Shown piece by piece: positions 14,335-19,901 of a DNA stretch of 19,901 nt (the first letter of the stretch is position 1; the number at the start of each line of letters is the position of its first letter). The translations under genes and the position numbers were made by a program. Source of the DNA: an uncultured Collinsella sp. (lineage in GTDB: Bacteria > Actinomycetota > Coriobacteriia > Coriobacteriales > Coriobacteriaceae); NCBI GenBank assembly GCA_900551205.1, contig URUW01000009.1, forward strand, positions 1-19,901, written 5' to 3'. The notes under the pieces are model-generated. The model searched no databases. It had not been told where the DNA came from and saw only the letters and a program-made list of their open reading frames with translations.

Positions 14335-15276
14335 ATGTCAGAATTCATTAGGCCTCAGGTTCAGGTCGAAGAGATCAACGAGACGTCTGCTCGTGTCTCC
14401 GTCGAGCCGCTCGAGCGTGGCTACGGCGATACGCTGGGTAACTCCCTTCGTCGCGTACTTCTGTCCTCGCTCGAGGGTGCTGCCGTCGAGGCTATTCAGA
14501 TCGATGGTGCACAGCACGAGTTCATGACCATCCCTAACATGGTCGAGGATGTCACCGACATCGTCCTGAATGTCAAGGGTCTTGTCTTCAGGGCTCTCGG
14601 CACGACCGACGAGGCGACCGCCACCATCTCGGTTGACGGCCCCTGCGAGGTCACCGGTGCGGACTTCTTTATTCCGTCCGAGTTTGAGCTGGTCAACCCC
14701 GAGCAGCACATCGCTACGCTCACCGAGGGCGGCCATCTCACCATGAGCATGCGCATCGGCTATGGCCGCGGCTATGTTTCTGGCGAGGCCAACAAGCGCG
14801 ACAACGATCCCATCGGTGTGATCCACGTCGACTCGCTGTACTCGCCGGTTTCCCGTTGCGCCAAGCTCGTTGAGGCTTGCCGTGTCGGTCAGCACACCGA
14901 CTACGACCGCCTTGTCCTCGAGATCGAGACCAACGGCTCCATCGCCCCGCGCGACGCCGTGGTCCAGGCTGCCAATATCATCAACCAGCATATGGCCGCC
15001 TTTATGAACCTTGCCGAGACCCCCGAGGTCGAGGAGGAGGCTTCGATCTTCGCTCCCGAGGTCACCAACGACAACGCCGAGCTGGACAAGCAGATCGAGG
15101 ATCTGGACCTTTCCGTTCGTTCCTACAACTGCCTTAAGCGCGCCAGCATTCACTCGGTCCGTCAGCTCGTTGAGTTCTCGGAGAACGATCTGCTCAACAT
15201 CCGTAACTTCGGTGTTAAGTCGATCGAGGAAGTGAAGGACAAGCTTGAGTCCATGGGCCTGAGCCTGAAGGCTTAA
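14335..15276 (+). CDS. rpoA: RNA polymerase alpha subunit
   Basis: This 313-residue subunit forms the assembly platform of RNA polymerase. The N-terminal dimerisation domain has GYGDTLGNSLRRVLLSSLEGAAVEAI; an acidic linker follows, and the C-terminal domain (about residues 245-313) has LSVRSYNCLKRASIHSVRQLVEFSENDLLNIRNFGVKSIEEVKDKLESMGL, the helix-hairpin-helix that contacts UP elements and activators. GGAGGT (14324-14329) sets the ATG. Length is normal. Confidence 0.98.
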   Translation: MSEFIRPQVQVEEINETSARVSVEPLERGYGDTLGNSLRRVLLSSLEGAAVEAIQIDGAQHEFMTIPNMVEDVTDIVLNVKGLVFRALGTTDEATATISVDGPCEVTGADFFIPSEFELVNPEQHIATLTEGGHLTMSMRIGYGRGYVSGEANKRDNDPIGVIHVDSLYSPVSRCAKLVEACRVGQHTDYDRLVLEIETNGSIAPRDAVVQAANIINQHMAAFMNLAETPEVEEEASIFAPEVTNDNAELDKQIEDLDLSVRSYNCLKRASIHSVRQLVEFSENDLLNIRNFGVKSIEEVKDKLESMGLSLKA

Positions 15277-15306
15277 TGCTTCGCATATTTGAGGAGAAAC
15301 TAGACC

Positions 15307-15789
15307 ATGCGTCACAACGTTAAGAAGGGCCTGAAGCTCGGCACCGATGCGAGCCACACCAAGGCCATGAAGAAGAGCCTTGCTAAGGCCCTCTTCGAGA
15401 ACGACCGCATCAAGACCACCGAGACCCGTGCTAAGGCGCTGCGTTCGGTCGTCGACCCGATCATCACTTGGGCCAAGAAGGGCGACCTGCACTCTCGTCG
15501 TCTGGCTATCGCCAAGCTCGGCGATAAGCAGCTCGTTGCCGAGATTTTCGACAAGGCTGCTCAGGGCATGTGGCAGGACCGCAACGGCGGTTACACCCGC
15601 ATCATGAAGCTCGGTAACCGCAAGGGCGACAACGCTCCCATCGTTATCATGGAGCTCGTCACCGAGCCTTGCACGCCTAAGGCCAAGAAGGCTGCTCCGG
15701 CCCCCAAGAAGGCCGCTGCTCCCAAGAAGGTCGAGGCTGTCGAGGAGACCGCTGCCGAGGAGGCTCCTGCTGAGGAGACCGCTGAGTAG
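15307..15789 (+). CDS. rplQ: Ribosomal protein L17 (bL17) with charged C-terminal tail
   Basis: This 160-residue protein has the usual L17 core (MRHNVKKGLKLGTDASHTKAMKKSLAKALFEND to about residue 118, with GGYTRIMKLGNRKGDNAPIVIMELV). A low-complexity tail of about 40 residues follows, first Ala/Lys/Pro-rich and then Ala/Glu-rich, ending AEEAPAEETAE. Such tails occur on L17 of many Actinobacteria and lengthen the about 120-residue core. GAGGAG (15291-15296) sets the start. It is the last gene before the operon terminator. Confidence 0.97.
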   Translation: MRHNVKKGLKLGTDASHTKAMKKSLAKALFENDRIKTTETRAKALRSVVDPIITWAKKGDLHSRRLAIAKLGDKQLVAEIFDKAAQGMWQDRNGGYTRIMKLGNRKGDNAPIVIMELVTEPCTPKAKKAAPAPKKAAAPKKVEAVEETAAEEAPAEETAE

Positions 15790-15815
15790 ACATTCCGTCT
15801 GCATAGGCTATATTC

Positions 15816-15846
15816 GAGGGGTACGTTCGCGTACCCCTCTTTTTTT
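15816..15846 (+). terminator. Intrinsic terminator of the spc-alpha operon
   Basis: GAGGGGTACG (15816-15825) pairs perfectly with CGTACCCCTC (15830-15839) around a TTCG tetraloop, and seven T residues follow (15840-15846). It is the strongest terminator in the window, 27 nt after the rplQ stop. Confidence 0.95.
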
Positions 15847-15881
15847 GTCGCGATACCGTTGCTTGTTTGTTGGGAGCGCCC

Positions 15882-16706
15882 ATGACTGCGCCGTCTGATT
15901 TCAATTCGATTTCCGAGCTTGATGCTACGCTCGTATTTCGCGTGGCCTATGATGGCTCGTCGTATAGCGGATTTGCCGAGCAGCCGGGACAGACGACGGT
16001 TGCGGGTGAGCTACGTCGAGCCATCGAGACGCTGCTTCGCCGCCCGATCGATCTGACGTGTGCGGGGCGTACCGATGCCGGCGTGCATGCCGTGGCTCAG
16101 TACATCAGCGTGCCCGTTACGGACGCTGAGCTCGCGTGTACGCGCCGTAGGTGGCTGCGGGCTATGGATGCCCTGCTGCCCAAAGATATCGCCATCAACG
16201 AGGTCTACAAGGCTCGTAAGGGCTTTTCTGCGCGCTTTGACGCGCGCTCTCGCACGTACACCTATCGCATTGCCGATCGTGATGCGCGGCCCGTGCTGTC
16301 ACGCGGTGCTGTGTGGTGGCATCGCTATCCCCTCGACGTCGATGCGATGGCGGCCGCCTGCCCTGCGCTTTTGGGCGAGCAGGACTTTAAAAGCTTTTGC
16401 AAGGTTGCCTCGGCCGTTGGCAAGCCCACGCATCGCTGCGTGATGCGTGCCGAATTTGGCCATGAGGTTGCGTTTGGCGAGGACATCCTGACGTTTACCA
16501 TCGAGGGCAATGCATTTCTGCATTCGATGGTCCGTACGATCGTGGGCACGCTTGTCGAGATTGGCATGCATCGCCGTGAACCCGAGTGGATGCGCGAGGT
16601 CATCGATGCTTGCGACCGTACCGCTGCGGGCCCCACGGCTCCTGCCTGCGGCCTTACGTTTATGGGCGTGGATTACGATCCCGCCGAGCTTGTCGTGCTC
16701 GACTAG
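15882..16706 (+). CDS. truA: tRNA pseudouridine(38-40) synthase TruA
   Basis: This 274-residue enzyme converts uridines 38-40 of the tRNA anticodon arm to pseudouridine. It has FRVAYDGSSYSGFAEQPGQTTVAGELRRA, the catalytic aspartate in CAGRTDAGVHAVAQ, FSARFDARSRTYTYRI and the C-terminal FLHSMVRTIVGTLVEIG. GGGAG at 15872-15876 supports ATG at 15882; an in-frame TTG at 15867 is rejected because it lies ahead of that site. It follows the operon terminator, so it is transcribed by read-through or from its own promoter, which I could not identify. In many Gram-positive genomes truA follows rplQ. Confidence 0.95.
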   Translation: MTAPSDFNSISELDATLVFRVAYDGSSYSGFAEQPGQTTVAGELRRAIETLLRRPIDLTCAGRTDAGVHAVAQYISVPVTDAELACTRRRWLRAMDALLPKDIAINEVYKARKGFSARFDARSRTYTYRIADRDARPVLSRGAVWWHRYPLDVDAMAAACPALLGEQDFKSFCKVASAVGKPTHRCVMRAEFGHEVAFGEDILTFTIEGNAFLHSMVRTIVGTLVEIGMHRREPEWMREVIDACDRTAAGPTAPACGLTFMGVDYDPAELVVLD

Positions 16707-16714
16707 GGGAGGGT

Positions 16715-16733
16715 TCGACGCGTCGTGCGTCGA
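16715..16733 (+). repeat. Hairpin after truA
   Basis: TCGACGC (16715-16721) pairs perfectly with GCGTCGA (16727-16733) around a 5-nt loop, 8 nt after the truA stop. There is no T-run. It may protect the mRNA end or be part of the leader of the next gene. Confidence 0.4.
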
Positions 16734-16824
16734 CACCTGTCGTCTGTGGTCTGCGCGTGTGCAACATCTGTTCTTGGCGTGCAATACAACTGGTGTCTCA
16801 TTGCTTTTATTGCCGGGGTGTACC

Positions 16825-16866
16825 ATGAAGCTCGGTTTGATTTATTGTTGTCGAGAGGACGGATAA
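16825..16866 (+). CDS. Possible 13-codon leader ORF before the glycosyltransferase-like gene
   Basis: ATG at 16825 opens a 13-residue frame, MKLGLIYCCREDG, ending at TAA 16864-16866, one base before the TTG start of the next gene. The only upstream Shine-Dalgarno-like sequence is GGGGTG. It contains the ribosome binding site of the next gene (GAGAGGA). If translated it would couple or gate translation of that gene; evidence for translation is weak. Confidence 0.25.
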   Translation: MKLGLIYCCREDG

Positions 16867-16867
16867 T

Positions 16868-17908
16868 TTGGTTCGACGTGGCTCGCATCCGCGACTTTCG
16901 GTGATCCTTGTGGTAGAAGGTTCGCCCAGCTATGCGATGCGTGCGCTCGAGAGTATCCAGAACCAAGACCTCTACGATTTGCAGATTGTCGTTGTCTGTC
17001 GCGATGCTGCGCCCGGTGTGCGCCATTCGCTTCAAGTTGCTGCTGACAGGGACATCCATATTGATTTGATTGACGTCGAGGACGCGACGCGCGGCGCGTG
17101 TCTTCGTGCCGGTTTTGCTGCTTCGCGCGGCTCTCAAATCATCGCTATGAACGCCGATGAGTGGTTTGCTCCGCAGTCCCTTTCCAAGATGGTCGATATC
17201 GCGTGCGATACTGCGGCAGACATAGTGTTCCCTACGGTGTCGCTCGACCGCTATGATGCACATCGAGAGCGCCATTCGCGCGTCTTGGATGCTGCTTCTA
17301 TTGCTATTGAAGACAAGTCTTCGATGGTGGCCGGGCTGCCCCAGTTGATTTTAGGCGGCCTAGTCGTTCAGACCTCTGGCGTGATGTATAGCCGTCCGCT
17401 GTTTGAGGCATGCCTGTCGCACGGCAAGGCGTACCGTACGGTTGAGTTTATGGCATATGCGCTCTCGCAGGCACAGCGCGTCTCCGGATGCGGAGACGCT
17501 TGTTTCCACGCGGCGGCACCTAAGCTTACAGATGCCTTTGATCCCACCATGTATGCCAGGATATCCGATGACACTCGAGCGCTCGACGAGCTTGCGGACT
17601 CACTCTCGGAAGCAGATAGCGGTGGTCGGCTCAAGCTGGCAAGCCAAAAGTTCTACTTTGCCGGACTGGTCGCCTGCATCGAGAATTTGTGTCTGAGCCC
17701 GCATGGGGTGTCGTCAATCGAGCGTTGCGCCCGCATGCGTGATATGCTCGAGGCGCCTCGAACCCGTCAGATGGTCGCCGCGCTCAAGGATAACCATCGG
17801 GGACTCGGTCTGTTGTTTGGGCCGATCGCCAGCGCCAAGCCCGCGCGCTGCGTGATGTGTACGCATCTGGCAGCTTTTCTTAACCGGACGGGCGCAAAAA
17901 CCGCCTAA
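16868..17908 (+). CDS. GT-A glycosyltransferase-like protein, orphan
   Basis: This 346-residue protein has an N-terminal half that resembles family 2 (GT-A) glycosyltransferases: LSVILVVEGSPSYAMRALESIQNQDLYDLQIVVV at residues 10-43, then a conserved-looking RGACLRAGFAASRGSQIIAMNADEWFAP (about 75-102). NADEWF sits where the family has its DxD metal motif, so sugar-nucleotide binding may be altered or lost. The C-terminal about 200 residues match nothing I know and have no transmembrane segment or signal peptide. The start is TTG at 16868 with GAGAGGA upstream; the frame is open and uses normal codons. It stands alone between truA and argR, without other polysaccharide genes, so its substrate is unknown. 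A non-catalytic GT-like role is possible. Confidence 0.65.
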   Translation: MVRRGSHPRLSVILVVEGSPSYAMRALESIQNQDLYDLQIVVVCRDAAPGVRHSLQVAADRDIHIDLIDVEDATRGACLRAGFAASRGSQIIAMNADEWFAPQSLSKMVDIACDTAADIVFPTVSLDRYDAHRERHSRVLDAASIAIEDKSSMVAGLPQLILGGLVVQTSGVMYSRPLFEACLSHGKAYRTVEFMAYALSQAQRVSGCGDACFHAAAPKLTDAFDPTMYARISDDTRALDELADSLSEADSGGRLKLASQKFYFAGLVACIENLCLSPHGVSSIERCARMRDMLEAPRTRQMVAALKDNHRGLGLLFGPIASAKPARCVMCTHLAAFLNRTGAKTA

Positions 17909-17914
17909 ACGGCT

Positions 17915-17952
17915 CATTACGAAACAAACTTGCATAGAATTGTTTCGAAATG
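17915..17952. repeat. Inverted repeat between the GT-like gene and argR
   Basis: CATTACGAAACAA (17915-17927) pairs with TTGTTTCGAAATG (17940-17952), 12 of 13 bp, with a 12-nt A/T-rich loop. It begins 7 nt after the upstream stop codon. No T-run follows. It could be an operator for argR or a terminator-like structure for the upstream gene. Confidence 0.6.
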
Positions 17953-17992
17953 CGTTCTTATACACAAAAGCCTTCAAATAGCGTTAAACTAT

Positions 17993-18007
17993 TCAATCAC
18001 TGATTGA
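17993..18007. promoter_or_regulatory. Palindromic operator candidate upstream of argR
   Basis: TCAATCA-C-TGATTGA is a perfect 15-bp palindrome ending 33 nt before the argR ATG, in an A/T-rich stretch. ArgR proteins bind A/T-rich 18-bp palindromic boxes and often repress their own gene. The match to the E. coli ARG-box consensus is only partial, so autoregulation is inference. Confidence 0.5.
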
Positions 18008-18040
18008 TTGTCTCCGCCATCTTTTGGAGAGAGGGTTTGT

Positions 18041-18478
18041 ATGGCTAAAAAACGCAATGGGCGCCAGGATGCCATTAGAGATATTGTGCGCAATAAGGAT
18101 GTCCGCACGCAGCGCGTGCTGGTCGATGAGCTCCGTGCTATGGGCTTTGATTGCACGCAGGCGACTGTCTCTCGCGATATTGCCGATATGGGGCTGCGTA
18201 AGCTCCCTGAGGGCATCTATGTTCTGGCAGAGGACCTGCACCTGCAGCGTATGGTTTCCGAGCTCGTAACGGGCGTTCTGCGTACTGATAATCTGGTTAT
18301 GATCAAGGCTCAGCCTGGCACGGCTTCCGGCATCGCCGCCGCCGTTGATGCGGCAGAGTTACCCGATGTGCTTGGCTCGCTTGCCGGCAACGATACGATT
18401 TTGGTTATTGCCCAGACGGCCGAGGACGGCGAGCGTCTCGAGGCGCTGATCAATAAGTTGAGCAATTCTCGCAAGTAG
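18041..18478 (+). CDS. argR: ArgR-family arginine repressor
   Basis: This 145-residue regulator of arginine synthesis and breakdown has an N-terminal winged helix (residues 5-60) with the recognition segment TQATVSRDIADMGLRKLP, including the family SRD at 44-46. Its C-terminal arginine-binding, hexamer-forming domain has GTASGIAAAVD at 93-103 and LGSLAGNDTILVI at 111-123. I prefer ATG at 18041 because GGAGAGAGGG precedes it and the wHTH begins directly; a start at 18008 would add 11 residues. No arginine genes lie next to it. The only carbamoyltransferase in view (ygeW) is 17 kb away and unlikely to be linked. A terminator follows. Confidence 0.93.
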   Translation: MAKKRNGRQDAIRDIVRNKDVRTQRVLVDELRAMGFDCTQATVSRDIADMGLRKLPEGIYVLAEDLHLQRMVSELVTGVLRTDNLVMIKAQPGTASGIAAAVDAAELPDVLGSLAGNDTILVIAQTAEDGERLEALINKLSNSRK

Positions 18479-18527
18479 GTGTGCGGGTCGTGCGCTCGGC
18501 ATTGTGTGCGCTGACATAGTAGCTTGT

Positions 18528-18560
18528 AAGGGGCATCGACGTTGGTCGGTACCCCTTTTT
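18528..18560 (+). terminator. Intrinsic terminator after argR
   Basis: AAGGGG (18528-18533) pairs with CCCCTT (18552-18557), and ATCGAC (18535-18540) pairs with GTCGGT (18545-18550) around loop GTTG, with one C/A mismatch between the two helices. Five T residues end the element at 18560. Confidence 0.85.
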
Positions 18561-18601
18561 GTTTGCCGGTATAAAGACCGCCCACCAGGTCGCTTCAAAC
18601 T

Positions 18602-18640
18602 AAAAGGCCCCGAGCAGTTCAATAAGCTGCTCGGGGCCTT
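18602..18640 (-). terminator. Intrinsic terminator of the penicillin-binding protein gene
   Basis: AAGGCCCCGAGCAG (18604-18617) pairs perfectly over 14 bp with 18627-18640 around a 9-nt loop. Read on the - strand the stem ends in TTTT, followed by AGTTTG. It lies 23 nt past the stop of the PBP gene. It may also stop read-through from argR. Confidence 0.9.
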
Positions 18641-18662
18641 GTTGGCTTTAGTCGCGTGCTTC

Positions 18663-19901
18663 TTAGCCGACCGTATCGTCAGGCGTGGGCGAGGGGTCGG
18701 GAGTGGGCGTAGGCGTAGGCGTAGGCGTAGGCGTAGGCGTGCCGCCATCGCCGCCGGTCGAACCACCAGTGGAGCCGCCCGTCGAGCCACCGGTCGTACC
18801 GGTGCCGCCGGTGGTGTCGCCGCCCGTGGTCTCGGTGGTCGTGGTCGTCGTGGTAGTCGTTGTGGTGGTTTCCTCTTCCTCTTCCTCTTCGTCCTTGTCC
18901 TTGTCGTCGTTCTCCGACTTCTTGGTGTTGTTGGTGCCGTAGAACTTCCAGACGCTGTTGTTCTTGTAGGTGGGCGCCGTTCCGGTCGCAAACTCCTCGC
19001 GCTCGGTACCGGTCAGAACGGTGTTCATAAACCGCTTAAAGACAGGCAGGTTGGTGCTGTCGCCCAGCAGGTCCGTGCCGTACTTTTGGATGGGGATCTC
19101 GCCCGCGGAATAGCCGGTCCACAGGGCGCATGCCAGCTGCGGGGTATAGCCGCAGAACCACAGGTTGGTGGTGTTGTCGGTGGTGCCCGTCTTGCCGGCA
19201 TAGGGCTGGTTGACACTCAGGGCGCCGGCAGCACCCGTACCGCTGCCCTTCATGACGCCGGACAGAACATCGGTGACCGCGGCGGCCTCGCCCTCGGTAA
19301 GCACCTGTGAGGGATTGTCGGTGTGCTGGTACAGCACCGAACCGGTACGAGAGTCAATCTCGGTGATGGCGATCGGCTGGCGATAGTAGCCGCCGTTGGC
19401 AAACGTCGCGTAGGCGGCGGCCATCTCGAGCGGCGAGATCGAGCCGGTGCCGAGGGTCATGACGGGAACGTCCTCGATGTTGTCCTTGGCGGGGTCGATG
19501 CCGAGCTTTTTGACGAGCGAGATGATCTTGCTGTTGCCGACGGCTTCCGCCACCTGGATGTAGCCGGTGTTGGAGGAGTATGCCGTCGCCTGCTTAAGCG
19601 TGATGTTGCCATAGCTCTGCTTGGCGTAGTTTTGTACCTCGGTTGTGGTGCCCTTGGCCTTGAGCGGCGAGTTGCAGTTGATGCCGTTTTGGATGGCAGT
19701 TGCCAGCGTAAAGGCCTTAAAGGTGGAGCCGACGGGACGCTTGGCCGTGGCATGGTTTACGTGGTTCTCGTCGGCGTTGTAGTCGTAGCCGCCCACCATG
19801 CACTTGATGTAGCCGGTCTTGGGGTCGACGACGACCATGCCCATGTCCAGGCCGTCAAGCGAGAGCGTGTCGAGCTGCTCGCGGACGGCATTCTCTGCCA
19901 C
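18663..19901 (-). CDS. Class A penicillin-binding protein, C-terminal part with repeat tail
   Basis: The window holds the last 412 residues; the frame is open to the right edge, so the N terminus, membrane anchor and glycosyltransferase (GT51) domain lie outside. The transpeptidase domain has the three active-site motifs: S59-T-F-K62, S109-S-N111 and K237-T-G239. It cross-links peptidoglycan outside the membrane. After residue 325 comes a low-complexity tail of about 85 residues: an acidic stretch with seven Glu (338-344), twelve Thr (345-356), Gly/Thr/Ser TGG-type repeats, then Pro-Thr dipeptide repeats. At DNA level the Pro-Thr part is a hexanucleotide repeat. Similar extracellular tails occur on PBP1-type proteins of Gram-positives. 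The class A call rests on the pattern of the transpeptidase domain; ponA/pbp1A-like naming is uncertain. Confidence 0.9.
   Translation of the reverse strand: MAENAVREQLDTLSLDGLDMGMVVVDPKTGYIKCMVGGYDYNADENHVNHATAKRPVGSTFKAFTLATAIQNGINCNSPLKAKGTTTEVQNYAKQSYGNITLKQATAYSSNTGYIQVAEAVGNSKIISLVKKLGIDPAKDNIEDVPVMTLGTGSISPLEMAAAYATFANGGYYRQPIAITEIDSRTGSVLYQHTDNPSQVLTEGEAAAVTDVLSGVMKGSGTGAAGALSVNQPYAGKTGTTDNTTNLWFCGYTPQLACALWTGYSAGEIPIQKYGTDLLGDSTNLPVFKRFMNTVLTGTEREEFATGTAPTYKNNSVWKFYGTNNTKKSENDDKDKDEEEEEEETTTTTTTTTTTTETTGGDTTGGTGTTGGSTGGSTGGSTGGDGGTPTPTPTPTPTPTPDPSPTPDDTVG
18706..18741. repeat. Tandem hexanucleotide repeat in the PBP tail
   Basis: Five perfect GGCGTA units (18706-18735) and one GGCGTG (18736-18741) encode the Pro-Thr dipeptides on the - strand. 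Gain or loss of units would stay in frame and change the tail length. Neighbouring coding runs (GTCGTG-type Thr repeat about 18834-18869, CTCTTC-type Glu repeat about 18870-18890) are also repetitive. Confidence 0.85.

Noticed and set aside
14338..15804. A 488-codon - strand frame over rpoA and rplQ
   Set aside because: It is antisense to two unmistakable genes; the Leu/Asp/Gly-rich composition is that of a shadow frame.
18008..18040. Longer start for argR
   Set aside because: The extension covers the ribosome binding site of the ATG at 18041 and adds residues not seen in ArgR.
18706..18830. Possible CRISPR-like repeat array
   Set aside because: The short tandem units lack spacers and are in-frame protein repeats of the PBP tail.
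18504..19310. A 268-codon + strand frame with poly-Arg and poly-Val stretches
   Set aside because: It is antisense to the PBP gene; the runs are its tail repeats read backwards.
1..19901. tRNA, rRNA, insertion sequences and phage genes
   Set aside because: Looked for in gaps and on both strands; no cloverleaf, transposase, integrase or terminal repeats with target duplication were seen.

Overview
The window looks like a chromosomal segment of a high-GC Gram-positive gut anaerobe, most likely a member of Coriobacteriia such as Collinsella (inference from base composition, codon use, zinc-type S14, the adk-map-infA-rpmJ order and the gut-type purine genes; no database search was possible). It has two halves joined in an unusual way.

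Left part (1-5727): a catabolic and cofactor module. The end of a YgeW-type carbamoyltransferase is followed by its own terminator, then a MocA-like molybdopterin nucleotidyltransferase and a HyuA-type hydantoinase/dihydropyrimidinase on the + strand. Next comes yqeC on the - strand, then divergently a YqeB-family (EF2563-type) gene and an XdhC-family gene on the + strand. YqeB and YqeC mark selenium-dependent molybdenum hydroxylase systems. With YgeW and HyuA they resemble the purine/uric-acid breakdown clusters of gut anaerobes (E. coli ygeW-ygeX-ygeY-hyuA-yqeA-yqeB-yqeC-mocA region). The hydroxylase itself and ygeX/ygeY/ssnA/ygfK are not in view.

Middle (6053-15846): the distal spc operon and the alpha operon, about 9.8 kb on one strand: rplE, rpsN (zinc type), rpsH, rplF, rplR, rpsE, rpmD, rplO, secY, adk, map, infA, rpmJ, rpsM, rpsK, rpsD, rpoA, rplQ, ending at a strong terminator. 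rplN and rplX, which normally precede rplE, are absent. Instead rplE has its own promoter-like sequence and a structured leader of about 130 nt, directly after the XdhC-family gene. So the S10/spc cluster is interrupted or rearranged here.

Right part (15882-19901): truA, an orphan GT-A glycosyltransferase-like gene with a TTG start, an argR-family regulator with palindromes upstream, and, convergent on the - strand, the C-terminal part of a class A penicillin-binding protein with an expanded Glu/Thr/Gly/Pro-Thr repeat tail. Strong terminators separate argR from the PBP gene.

The most notable features are the junction between the purine/Se-Mo module and the ribosomal operon, two structured leaders (before rplE and before rpmJ), a set of mutually exclusive hairpins between hyuA and yqeC, and a long inverted repeat after the XdhC gene. 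I saw no CRISPR, tRNA, rRNA, insertion sequence or phage genes.
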